Assembly (NCBI RefSeq): GCF_000208745.1
Contig: NC_030853.1
Coordinates: 2,216,390-2,280,389, forward strand
DNA: 64,000 bases
DNA from: Theobroma cacao
Taxonomy: Eukaryota; Streptophyta; Magnoliopsida; Malvales; Malvaceae
Reading direction: 5' to 3'
Positions 24,559 to 35,496 of the stretch are shown here, piece after piece (within the stretch, counting starts at the first letter, position 1; each line of letters starts with the position of its first letter). The notes under the pieces are model-generated. The model was given only the letters and a program-made list of their open reading frames with translations, searched no databases and had not been told where the DNA came from. Made by a program: the position numbers and the translations under genes.

Positions 24559-25391
24559 CTAGTCAGTGGCTAGAGAATTTATGGCGATTGACGACAATAA
24601 GGAACTGGACATATTTGTGATTGGGGTGGTGGATGTGGCAAATGAATGAAAAGATGGAGAAAGAATAGACCAGATAGTTAGCATGTGGGAAGTGACCGAA
24701 GTGTCCTTGGTTTGGGAGGGTAAAGATGGACAACGATGTTCAAAAAATTGAACATGACAAGAATGAAAAAATTTGTGAGATGTAGGTTCATAACATGTAT
24801 AGGCATTGACCATATTAAAATAACCAAGAAATAAACATGGTTGGGATCGAGTTTCCAATTTGTGTTTGTTATATGGGCGAAGTTAGGGATAACACAAACA
24901 CTCAAAGGTGCAAAGTCTAGACTAATTTGGCACTTTATGGAATAAGCATTCAAAAGGTCATTTATTGTCGAAAAAAGGTGTTGGCATTCGATTAATGAGG
25001 TAGAAAGTTGTATGAAAGGCAAAAGTCCAAAACGAGAGAGGCAAGGATGCACAATGCATAAGAGTGAGCCCAATTTCAACAATGTGAAGATGACGACGTT
25101 CAGCGGACGCAATATGTTAAGGAGTGTGTGGAGGGGAGACAAGATGTTGGATACCATGGTTGGCAAAAGCAGTTCGTAATCCTTGATACTTGGTACCTCC
25201 ATCGGTGTAGATATTGTTGATAAAGGTATTAAAAAACTTTTCAACCATGGTTTTAAATTTAGGAAATATGATTTGCACATTAGATTTGTAAGACATGGTA
25301 AACAACCAAGAATATTTAGTGAAGTGATCCACAAATAGTATCTAATTAGAGAAACCATCAATAGATCGGATTGGAAATGGTCCCCGAACAT
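24559..25391 (-). pseudogene. Outer Copia integrase remnants
   Basis: Minus-strand integrase core pieces: DHFTKYSWLF near 25332, then YTDGGTKYQGL and HGIQHLVSPPHTP, which carry the first and second catalytic acidic positions. Further on are CLFLGYF (24840) and the Ser/Pro-rich linker that precedes RT. Two overlapping frames are needed to follow it, showing frameshifts. Confidence 0.8.
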
Positions 25392-25859
25392 AGGTGTAGA
25401 GCAAATCTAAGGGGCTTCGACTTTGCAAACTATAAGTGCCAAATGGCAGTTTATGACTTGTATTGCACTAACACAAGTTATAAAAGAAAAAAAAAGGAAA
25501 AACTAGATTGAATAGGTAATTTTTTAGATTATAATGTAATTGAGGACTTTAAGAAATGGATGACCCAATCGATCTTGTCACTGACCAACAGTGGTAGCAA
25601 CACCATAGCATGTTTCCTTTATTTGCGGCTTTGAGTCTTTGATGGTAGTCCACTCATAGACATTATTCCTGCTCACTTCTCTAGATAGAAGTGCTTTTGT
25701 GATTAAATCTCCTTCACACAAAAAGAGTTGGGGTCAAATTCAATAGAAGCATTATTGTTCTTACAAAACTAACAAATGAAAATAAGGTTCTATTTCATAG
25801 TAGGCACACATAAAACATTTGATCAATTGAAAGAGTGAGATGTAGATGAGAGTATGGAA

Positions 25860-26977
25860 TGTTGGTCCTAAAGAGCGTACTAATTGAAGGGTGAATACAA
25901 CTTTCTAAATGTCACTAAACTTAACTTTTAATTAAGAGCTTGTTAAGGTAGATGATGAAAAGTTGAGGACCAGATGAAAAAATGATTTAAGGAGAATGAA
26001 ATAAAGAAATAAAAGAGGGTAGACAATGCACAAAGATTTATAATGGTTCGGTCTCTTTGACCTACAACCACTACCTTGATCTTCCAATCAAGGATTTTCA
26101 AATCAATTCATTAGATTCAGTCGATTTCCCAAGCATCCACTAAGCTTTTACAATGGCTTTTCACAAGCTCAGCCACAACCTTTCAATAATGATTTTCCAA
26201 GGGATCAACCAAAACCCAAAATTTAACTTTTGTATGGCTGAGTTCGAACCTACAACAACAACCAAGCTAACCTAAGCTTAATCAATATTCTTAGAGTGCC
26301 TCACACACTCTAAGTTATCAAGGAATATAGATTTGAAGGTGTACGTATTATCACTAAGCTAATCTGAATGGTACAAGATGAGGTGCTAAAAACCATTACA
26401 AAGATTAGAATGGAGTACAAGAAGAATTAAAAGGATTTTTGCTATTTTTGGGCTCTTTTTGTTCTTGGAAGCATCTCTTAATCTTCTTAGCCGTTGAAGA
26501 TGTCTTTTATACTTGAAAAATCAACTCTGATTGATGTTGACAGCTTCATACCGTTGGAAACAATTTAAAGTACTTTCTAGCCATTAGTTTGTCTTTAAAC
26601 ATTCAGATTCAAATTGTTTGATAGTGAGCTTTTAGTTGACTAACCATACTTCTTAGTCGATTAAGTCTTCTCTGTCTCGCAGTTTGCTTTACTCTGTTAA
26701 TTGGTTAAGAAAGATTTTAACTGATTAAGAGTTTACTGCCTTTGAAGCAGCCAACTTCACTTTTGGATTTTAGCTAACTAACTCCCTTAGTTAACTAGCT
26801 AAGAGACTTTTGTTTGTAACTCATTTGTGACCTCTTATTCTGATTAGTTTTGATGTTTGTTTCCAAGTGATTATTCTACTAAGTGACATATATTTTTATC
26901 CTGCACACTCAAGTAGTATAGTTAGATATTAATGAATGGGAATGTTTTATTATCATCAAAAACTCATTGAGTCAACA
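25860..26977. mobile_element. Probable solo LTR inserted in the outer Copia pol
   Basis: About 1.1 kb bounded by TGTTGGTCC and GAGTCAACA, the inverted TGTTG...CAACA ends of LTRs. GAATG is found at both edges (25857-25861 and 26978-26982). The outer Copia frame downstream of its protease breaks exactly here and resumes on the other side, as expected for an insertion. Internally it has the ATGGTTCGGTC...CCACTACCTTGATC region common in plant LTRs, and no coding frame. The left GAATG overlaps the TG of the LTR by two bases, so the exact left edge is uncertain. Confidence 0.65.
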
Positions 26978-27821
26978 GAATGCCCAATATGTGTGATACA
27001 CAAACTTAAACCGTCACCAATGATGATGTCATTAAGACCCTTATAAGGTTGATGATTAGAAAGACTGCTCATATCGAAAGTAACAGGATGAAAAGCCCTT
27101 GTATTGAAAAGCCATTTTAAGGATTTGCTGGTGTTATGGCTAATGGTAGTAGGATTTGCCTTAAGAGGAATAGAAATACCCAGCAAGCGCTTAAGGGTGT
27201 TGCAATCTTTGGCTACATGGCCTTTTTTGTCACAGTATTGCAAAAAAAATTTTGTTTGAAGTTGTTGTTATGGCTTGTGTAGCCACTACCTTGTTTAGGA
27301 TTTCCATGTAAGCATTGGTCAGTATATTAGTTGAATCGAGATTGTAAGTGCTAATCATTGGATCAGTTGTTGTATCAAGAATGGGAGGACTTGTTACAAT
27401 TGTACTGAGCAATATTTGTAGTGAAACCACTTGTATGTTTGGCCTCTTCTCATGAAAGAAAGGACTTGTATTCAATAAATTTATCATGGAGTTCCTCAAG
27501 GTTGATTGATGTGTAACGAGCTCAAACAACAGCAGCTATTTCCTTATATTCAGATCCCGCTCCATTTAAGACATGGAGGATCATATTAGTGTTGGGAACA
27601 GCCGATCCAGCAAGGGCGAGTTCCTTGGTTAGTGAGCGAATTTTCCCAATATACTCTGAAATCGTCATGGTTCCTTTGGTGATGTTGGTTAACTGATCCG
27701 TGAAACCCATGATGCAAGAGGTTGGGGCCCTTGACAGTGCAATAGAAAGATGATCCCAAACGTCTTTGGACATTTTAGTAGAGCTTATCATTGGAATGAT
27801 GCGCTCAATAAGAGAAGTCAT
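26956..27821 (-). pseudogene. Outer Copia gag and protease remnants
   Basis: 27821-27522 encodes the UBN2-type gag domain (DVWDHLSIALSRAP, GTMTISEYIGKIRSLTKELA). 27243-26956 carries the zinc knuckle, QYCDKKGHVAKDC, whose first cysteine is not in frame, and the protease region with WLFNTRAFH in place of the active-site WLLDTGASH. The catalytic aspartate is therefore lost. Frameshifts lie near 27520 and 27240. Confidence 0.85.
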
Positions 27822-28183
27822 GATTCCTATTTTAAGAAGTTGGTCTTGAAGGTGCCAATGAAAGTGGTCAGGATTTGAGACTATTTTACCATCAACAGTC
27901 TTTTTCTTGGAAGGACATGGATTTGTCCTATTGACAAAATCGAGAAAATTATATTCGAGAAGAAAGGCATCAAATTGAGATCTCCATGAGGGATAGTTAG
28001 TATGTGAAAGTTTTATCAGTAATGGTGAGGCATTGATAGTTATCCGGCCTTATAAGAAGGAGGAATTTGCTGCTAAGGTATGGTTTATGAGATTGGAGCT
28101 AGCTTCTAACATGGCCTACAAAAAAAGGATCAAGGGACAAGATCGAAGAGACTCGTTGGAGCTAGAGATGCTCTGATATCATA

Positions 28184-28392
28184 TAAAGTCTGAGTAAGTA
28201 TTGTTAAATCAATTATATTTCACAAAGGAATGATTATACATAATTATACAAGGCGTCAAGAAAAGGAAAGCTTAGTATACAGCAATGAATGGTAATGAAT
28301 GACAGAGAAAAACAAAGAAGACTAATTGATGGTTGACTACAGCTAATGTGATTTCAATGATGTCTGTGATTTGCATGATTTCTGTCTATTAT
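28184..28392 (-). repeat. Outer Copia 5' LTR with adjacent primer-binding site
   Basis: Matches the split LTR at 13827-13911 plus 18941-19051. On its left, 28170-28181 reads on the minus strand TGATATCAGAGC, one mismatch from the tRNA-iMet primer site. Its right edge lies only about 290 bp upstream of the DUF642 start codon. Confidence 0.75.
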
Positions 28393-28682
28393 AATGTTTT
28401 CAAGATTTTTCCTTTTGACCCACGTACAATTGAAGTACTCTGTCTACTATGGGATATGGGTTGGTGGCATTCTTGAATGCAGAATAGGATGGACTGTTAA
28501 CTAGTGGATCCACCTTGCAACGATCTGTAGGAAACTTCCTTTTTGATCTAAAATCAGTAATATATAATTCCAAGTCAACTCCTTTATTATATTAAAAAAA
28601 ACCTAGTCCACCAAGAATTTGAAGAAAATACATACATATAGTCAGCTTAAAGGCTTTGTCTTCTTCTATCTCAAGAAAGAAG

Positions 28683-30075
28683 ATGCAGCCTCAAATATTT
28701 TCCTTCCTCTTCCTCTTCTTCATTGGATTTGCTTCTGCAGGTAAATTCAGCTACAACTTTTTTTCAACTTTCTAGTTCCCTTGTCATATTGCGTAAGTGT
28801 AAGACACTCATCTTTATTCACAGGTTATCTTCAGAATCCGGATTTTGAATCCCCACCAAAGAGCCTGACTGAAAACACCGGTTCCCCTTTTGTTACGCTG
28901 AATGAAAACAACACAATCCCAGGATGGACATTCCAAGGGACAGTTCAGTATGTAACAGCTGGTCAAACCATAGCTTTGCCAGATAATGGACATGCCGTAC
29001 AATTGGGTCAAGATGGCAAAATCAACCAGACTTTCACAGCCGATGCTGATTACACGAATTATATACTCACATTCACTCTAGCTCCAGGCGGTCAGAATTG
29101 TTCTGCCAATGCTGATGTACTAGTGTCAGGACCAGACAGTCAGGGGATCTTCTCTTTCAAGCAGCATTATGGCAAGGAAGCATGGCAGAGCTATGGGCAG
29201 CACTTGGGCCTCGGCGGTCAGAAGGAACCCATCAACCTTGTCATTGAAAGCCAAGGAGTAGAATCTGATGACAACTCCACTTGTTGGCCAGTGATCGACT
29301 CATTACTTATCAAAACAATCGGAACACTGGTTCAAGGCAAAGGTAACTAGCAATAGTTCATATCATTCAATTGAAATCTTAATCCAAATGAGTAATCTGG
29401 AATATGACAACCTCAGCATTCTGAAGATTATTTCAATTATTTGCCCCAATCTGCTTTTTTACTCGCTAATATGTTGCTTGTACTTTTTGGTTGGACGTAG
29501 ATAACTTGCTGCTGAACGGAGGGTTTGAATTTGGCCCAGAATTTTTAAGCAATTCTACCGAAGGGATTCTGCTTGATTCAGCATTAAGTCCTGTTCTGTC
29601 TCCATTAAGACAATGGGCAGTCGTAGGAACAATCAAATACATAGACTCCAAGCACTTCTTTGTGCCCCATGGCAATGCTGCAGTGGAGATTGTCTCAGGT
29701 GTTTCAGCTGGCATACAGACTGATGTAACACTCACAGCAGGTTCTGCATATAGTTTGGAGTTCACACTAGGAGATGCCAACAATGCCTGTGAGGGCGATT
29801 TTATAGTAGAAGTTCGAGCTGAATCAGTAGTTCAGAATTTTACAGTACAGAGCAATGGGACAGGATCAGCCCAGAAATCTTCCATGAAGTTTGAGGCAGG
29901 ATCGCGTGCAACGCGTATCAGTTTCTTCAGCTACACAACAAGTCAGACAAAAGATGGCATCTTCTGCGGCCCTGTGGTTGATGATGTACTGTTGCTTTCC
30001 TCCAATTGCCTGAGACTGGCAATCAAGCCGAACATTTTGATTTCTCTGTTATTTCTCATACTCATTTTTTGGTAA
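28683..30075 (+). CDS. DUF642 cell-wall protein, probably GPI-anchored
   Basis: Exons 28683-28740, 28824-29342 and 29501-30075; 383 residues. A signal peptide covers residues 1-20 (hydrophobic, ending FASAG) and directs the protein to the secretory path. Two DUF642 (galactose-binding-like) domains follow. The first starts at YLQNPDFESP with PGWTFQGTVQY and HAVQLGQDG. The second starts at NLLLNGGFEFGP and includes HGNAAVEIVSG. Several N-glycosylation sequons are present (NQT, NCS, NST, NFT). It ends in a hydrophobic tail, KPNILISLLFLILIFW, which fits a GPI-attachment signal seen in some members. DUF642 proteins are plant-specific, bind cell-wall polysaccharides and pectin methylesterases, and influence germination and growth. 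The conserved intron after the signal peptide supports the model. The gene sits directly beside a dead Copia LTR. Confidence 0.94.
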
Positions 30076-31053
30076 TGAGTTATTAAAAAAGGCAATTCTT
30101 TAACTATGTAGTCGAGCAAGCCTTTTTGCTGGTTTCTGTTTTATCAAGTGAATTAGAACTTCAAGCAATTATTTTTCCATTAACACCGGATCGATGCTTA
30201 TTGATATTATTATGAGGATTCAAGGTATATTTATTCAATCCTAGTCTACAATCTTGGCAGGCTGCTATTTCGAGAGTGCAGGAACCAGAGTTTGGTATCT
30301 GTACCGGAGGTGAAGAACCTCACCTTCCTGGGTGGAGTAACCATTGTTTCTTTTCCAGGAATTCGGCACCATAACTTTGCAGCTGAAAGAGTGCCAAACC
30401 TCGTTGGTAATAGAGAATTTCCAGAGCAAACCTTGATTGAAAAATTATCAATCAAGCAAGCATCATATTTACTACATGATTACAAAATTGCTATATTTGA
30501 TTTACCCTGTTGAAAAACGGTATACAGTATTCTGTTCCTTTGAGCATGAAGCATAAGTTACTATAAATTCCCAAAACTATCTCTTTCCCTTCCATAAATT
30601 TAAACTATCTTTAATTTCTATGCTTTATGGACAAATGTTTTACAGCAGCTATAGATGCTCTTTACAAGTGCTTTCTCCATTTTCTGTGCTCTCTTCTGCC
30701 TGGCAAATATCTTACATGAAACGTAATGGGAACTAAATCTTGCAAGGCAAAGTGGGAATCTGAAAAAACATCCCAAAGGAAATCCAGTTAATTAAGAAAA
30801 ACATAAGTTGTGATTTGCATGCGTCCATTATTATAACATAATGTAACAAAATGAAATAAATACAAGGTAATAGCGACATGATAGTTTGGACGCCATGTTG
30901 CAAGCCCCTTGCTATTCAGGAATAATTAGAGTGTAGTGTTTCACGAGGAAAGAAAAAGATATGCATGTAAAAGCTTCTGAAAATCTGAAAATAACCATGC
31001 AACTCATACCTATTAAAGCTGCTTTAAACTATGACTCCAGGTCCAGAGCAATG
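30076..31053. other. Convergent spacer between DUF642 and M48 genes
   Basis: Probably 3' UTRs of both neighbours. A plus-strand 74-codon frame at 30292-30513 lies in a GC-richer patch, but I recognise neither its product nor that of the reverse frame. The rest is AT-rich without structure I can name. Confidence 0.4.
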
Positions 31054-33443
31054 CTATACTTTTTCTACAACGCCCATCTGAGTTGCACGTTTAAGAAGAC
31101 TTCTGTATTCGTGACTTCTTGACCACTCATCAATCTCACGAGCACGTAGAACAGGCAGAGGATGTGAAAGTTGTCTCGTTTGAGCATTTCTGAACATCAT
31201 TAGTTGATTAGACAATCAGAAGGAAAGCGCTAGCCAAGCTTTAATTGCTCTGCTCAAACAATTCTCACCTTATATACCATCCAACTGGGCTTGAAGAAGC
31301 CTTATCATAAGAGCGAGCTTGATCCAAAAAGGCATCCACATTTAGCTGATCAGCCATAGATGGGCAGCCACCAGCTAATTTCATCAAAACAGAGATGACA
31401 ACCTCTTGTAGGTGCATCGCAACTAGAATCAGATACGAAATCATAACTATTTAATTGCAAATTATGTTAGCTCGGAGGTTAATTTTGCATACCTTGGGAT
31501 CTTGTGCAACAAGAAGGGCTGCACGATCACAAGTTAGCTCTGCTGCTCGAAGCCAACGGAATAACTGTTCTTCTAAACTCCGAGCTATAAAGCCACCAAG
31601 TCCTGTGAATAAGAAAGGTATTCAAACCAATGTTGGGCATTAACTGCAGTGGAGTACTACTACTGATATATGCAACTAGACCTTTATTCATAACCAAAAT
31701 CTAGGCTGTTTAAGAAAAAAAATTGATTTGGAGGATAACAGTAGCAGATTGGAAACATTATTCCCAGTTACAGTAAAGAAAATCCTCCTGCTCATACTTG
31801 CATTTGTTTCTCCTTAGTAAACTACTGCAAGAATACATGCCAGCAGCAAATGACAAGCAAAGCCCATACTTTTGCACACAGGTAGCATATATGTTACATC
31901 AACAATATATGAAGTTATCCTTAAAAGGTCAAGTGCAATGGATTTAAGCTAAGAATCACTTATCCTCAAAGTCCATAAGCTTGTCATGGTCTTGCATAAG
32001 ACGCTGTTTTCTCATACATATAATGTGCTCTAGTTAACTATAAGTGTAGCAAAGTAGCTAAGTTGCCTCAACTGATTGAATGAACCAAGCACATACCAGG
32101 TACAGTATATGCTCCAAGAGTGAGTAGATTGGCAAAGGTAAGCCACACACCATGATCGCATTTGAGATGACCCAACTCATGAGCCAAAACAGCCTATTCC
32201 AAATTAGCAGAGAAACAAAATTAATGGCATTTTATCATTTGAATCGTAGCACTACTATGGAAAATAAAACACATACAATTTGATTTTGGCCTTTATAGTT
32301 ACATATATCAAAATGGAAACGTTAGCAAAAAAAAAAAAAAGTGAGAAACCAAATCAAACTAACGAAAAACAAGTAAGCAAATATCTTAAAGAAATAAAGC
32401 AGCAGTCAAGACAGAAGACACTAAAAGGGCCACAATAATTTTCAAGTTGATTCGCGACAGAGAAAAGAGGGAGACAAGTGAAGACCTGTAATTCCTTTCG
32501 TGAGAGAAGTTCCACAAGACTAGTGTGAATGATAACAAACGGTTTTTTACCACTTATAGCCAATGTATAAGCATTCGGAACTGGGCTCTGACGAACATAG
32601 AGATCGGGAGCCTCAATATTCAATATCCCCGAGGCCTCAACCATCATTTTATGAAGTTCCGGAAGCTAACAAATGAAAGAAAAAAGACAATAATTTGAAA
32701 CAATTACATAGGCTACGACCAGTAAAACAACTTCAAACAACAATTTCTGAACATCGAATAACCTGGTCTTTTGAAACACGAACCGAAGTCCCTATATTCT
32801 CAAGAAGCATAATTTGCTCTGTCATGGTTCCTGCTATAAAGCATTCAAAAAAAGCTTCTTTAACATTGAAAATTCACCAGAATTATACCAACAAAGCTCT
32901 GGGTTTGGTCTTTGATCTTTCTTCGTGTGTTTTTTTATTCCAAAAGCAAATTTTAGAAAGCCATAGATTTTGAAGAACTAATAAATATATGACAAAATCC
33001 CATAATTTTGATTTTCAAATATATAGCAAAAACATCAACGAAATTACCTAGTAAAGCTTTCCCTAGTTCGTTAAGCCCTGGAATCGCTCTCAGTAGCAGC
33101 GTATTCTGCAACAAAACAGAAATAAAATAAAAGAAATTCTCAACTAAAAATCATACGTGTAAAAGGAAATTCATTAAATTTGCGACAGAAACCGGACCTG
33201 CTTATCGAGCGGATGCCGGAAATCATCAGCGTCGAGGTCACGAAACACGAGAGGAGAAGCTCTGGAGTAAACAGAAACCTTAATTCTTCCATTTCTCTTC
33301 TCGACCGATCCAAAGCCGACGGATAATGGACCACCGGACCTGGAACCCGTCGGAGCTCCGAAGCTGAAACGGAGCGAGGAAGTAAGGAAACAAGGCTTTT
33401 GAGAAGGGAAGAAACAGAGAGAAGAAAGAACCAAAGAAGCCAT
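31054..33443 (-). CDS. M48-family zinc metallopeptidase, probably plastid-targeted
   Basis: Eight exons in transcript order: 33198-33443, 33048-33105, 32763-32830, 32486-32665, 32097-32193, 31493-31602, 31269-31402 and 31054-31189; 342 residues. The first ~60 residues are Ser/Arg-rich with almost no acidic residues, a typical transit peptide. The peptidase core has YVRQSPVPNAYTLA, the zinc site HELGH (residues 189-193) and the third zinc ligand in AELTCDRA (Glu238). A conserved LSHPLPVLRAREIDEW lies near the C-terminus. It has no strong transmembrane segments, unlike Ste24/HtpX. M48 enzymes of this soluble type cleave misfolded or membrane proteins. The substrate of the plant protein is unknown to me, and I recall the Arabidopsis counterpart as At3g27110. 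It shares a short divergent promoter region with ENY2. Confidence 0.94.
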
Positions 33444-33851
33444 TGGTTTCTCGAAGCACGCAAGAGAATGACGAAAGCTTAGCGTTAAGTAACAGGTTTA
33501 AATTCTTTTGATTAATGGTTAGTTTTTTTCTCTCTCTTTTTTTTTGTGAATTTTTCGAAGATATTTATTTGTTGTTTTACGGTAACCATTTGGCGCCACT
33601 TCGTTTTCTTCCGGCCGTTGACTTCGTGGTTTGTTCGTAGTTTCAAACTAAATCCAGTGGCAAATCTGGTAAAACACTTCCGTTGTCTCAAACTCTCCCT
33701 ACGTCGTCGTTTTTTGACGGCAAAGGAAAACAAAAATAGTATAAAAATCCCATCTTTCTTCACCTTCTTCCTATTCTAGCTGTTTCGAAGTTGAAAATTT
33801 TCTCCAATTTCCTCCCCATTTTTGGGTTTCTTTTTTGAGAGCTTTAACATC
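33444..33851. promoter_or_regulatory. Divergent promoter region between M48 peptidase and ENY2
   Basis: Only about 410 bp separate the two start codons, so both 5' UTRs and promoters must lie here. It contains GGCGCC (33592-33597), TTGAC W-box cores (for example CGTTGACTTCG at 33616) and CGTCGTCG near 33702. A candidate TATA stretch, TATAAAAAT, at 33740-33748 points towards ENY2. The arrangement suggests a bidirectional promoter, but transcript starts cannot be read from sequence. Confidence 0.6.
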
Positions 33852-35496
33852 ATGTAAGAATCTTAATTTTTATTTAAATTTAAACAAAATCTTAATCAAA
33901 ATCGAACCTTTAAAATTAAAAATTCTTTTTTTCTCCTGAACAGGAAACATTCAGTAAATCGACCACCGACCCCAGATGCTGCAGATGATCAAGGGAAAGA
34001 ACCCACCCTTCAAGAAATTATTAACATCAAGGTTTTTTTTAGTAAACTTTTTTTTGGGTGTTTTTATTTGTTTATATCTGATTTGATGGAATTTGGCAGT
34101 TAATTGAGAGTGGGGAAAAGGAGAGGTTGATGGAGCTGTTAAGAGAAAGGCTTATGGAATGTGGATGGAAGGATGAGATGAAAGCCCTTTGCAGGTTTTC
34201 AATTTTCACCACTCTAATTTTCAGTCTCAACTTCTTGTTTTAACTGCCTCGCTTCATAGTCTTTGTATGTGTTCATAATTAATCTTCTTTCTTGTTGTTT
34301 AATGAATCTTTTTTGTGTTAGCTGTAAATAGTCTGAGAGTTAGCATTCATAGTATCTGACAGTGGAAAGATTGTGGAACATTCCTCATAGATAAGGAAAG
34401 TAGAGTCCTCTGAATTAAGTCTGTGTTGTGTCATAATACATTGAAAAGCAGAATTTTTCCAACCATGGATTAAATTAGGGGATTAATCAATAGGGATAAA
34501 TTGTTCTGGGGTTCTTAGGTCTTCATTCTTGCTTCCTTGTGTTTTGTATAGATATAGTAGTAGATAGACTTGGAGACAGTGCAATGTAGAAAATGTGAGA
34601 GATATGAAGCATTTGCCTGTCACTTTATGTTTTCTGTTACGGCAATGACTGAGATATGCTTAGGACGATGATGCATCTAATTGTAACTGGCAATTTGTTG
34701 TAAAGACTGTTTATTGGAGATTTTGTCCATGTGAAACAATTACGTAATAAACTTTTTATGATAGGTATGTGAAGCTGTGTAACTCTTTCTCCAGCCTTTT
34801 GTTTTCCTCTGTCATCATTTTTTTCTCTCAAGGACACACAAACAAGGAAATGAAATGCCATGGATAGATAATTGTTCCACTGGAGCCTTATTTCTATTCG
34901 GGATTACTTTTTTATCCCAGAAGCTATTTGTTTCTTTCAGTGTTAAGTTGTTTCCAGTGTATTTACTTTACTTTTATCCTTCATGTTGTGTGCAATTTTT
35001 CTGATGTTTAATAGAAATGTCTTTGACTTTGATATATGACAGAGCATATATTAAGAAGAAAGGAAGAAATAATGTCACTGTGGATGACCTTGTGCATCTA
35101 ATCACACCCAAAGGCAGAGGTAAGAATCTATTTCAGTTACTAATATTTTCCTTGTTATTACCAGTATCAATAGGTTGAAGCATTGGAAGTGGAAAAAATT
35201 AGTTCATACCGGAGAAATTGCGATGTTTTAATTTCCTTGGTTTTATTTTGGTATGCTCTTTTTCATTTTATGCTGTTCTGTAGTCCAAGCTGCTGGTTTC
35301 TAATAAAATGGACTCTGTTTGACTTACCTGCTTTTAAGCTCATGACTTCTGTCACCTTTTATTTTTTTGGCATTTGGTTGCCATATCAAGTCCATCACGG
35401 GTTAAATTCTTTGCTTATGCAGCTTCTATTCCTGACTCCGTAAAGGCTGAGCTATTGCAAAGAATTCGTTCATTTCTCGTGTCCGCCGCTCTTTGA
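33852..35496 (+). CDS. ENY2: ENY2 / Sus1 homologue (SAGA and TREX-2 subunit)
   Basis: Exons 33852-33853, 33944-34031, 34100-34194, 35043-35119 and 35423-35496; 111 residues. The start codon is split: AT ends exon 1 (AT|GTAAGA) and G begins exon 2 (CAG|GAAACATTC), giving [11 protein letters not shown]. The five-helix ENY2 fold is covered by [50 protein letters not shown] and [14 protein letters not shown], and the family end SAAL is present. ENY2/Sus1 belongs to the SAGA histone H2B deubiquitinase module and to the TREX-2 mRNA export complex at nuclear pores. All five exons join in frame with GT-AG borders. Convergent with the DCD gene downstream. Confidence 0.95.

Larger units (their letters stand above)
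13827..28392 (-). mobile_element. Old Copia LTR retrotransposon, hosting three nested insertions
   Basis: Minus-strand element. Its 5' LTR is at about 28184-28392 and the primer-binding site TGATATCAGAGC at 28170-28181. Its 3' LTR is split into 13827-13911 and 18941-19051 by the inner Copia. Between the LTRs, in minus order: gag (27821-27230), zinc knuckle and protease (27243-26956), integrase (25391-24700), reverse transcriptase (20460-19965) and RNase H (19531-19343), the standard Copia order. It is dead. The frame is broken repeatedly, the protease DTGA site reads NTRA, and the RT YVDD box reads YVND. Three later insertions sit inside it: 13912-18935, about 20481-24300 and about 25860-26977. 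No convincing target-site duplication remains, so the outermost borders are good to within about 10 bp only. Confidence 0.85.

Noticed and set aside
30350..30371. GAATTCGGCACCA, similar to a cDNA-library adaptor
   Set aside because: It differs from the EcoRI adaptor GAATTCGGCACGAG and sits in genomic sequence without vector; coincidence.
30292..30513. Plus-strand 74-codon frame after the DUF642 gene
   Set aside because: The reverse strand is open over the same stretch, and neither product resembles a family I know; probably UTR or decayed sequence.
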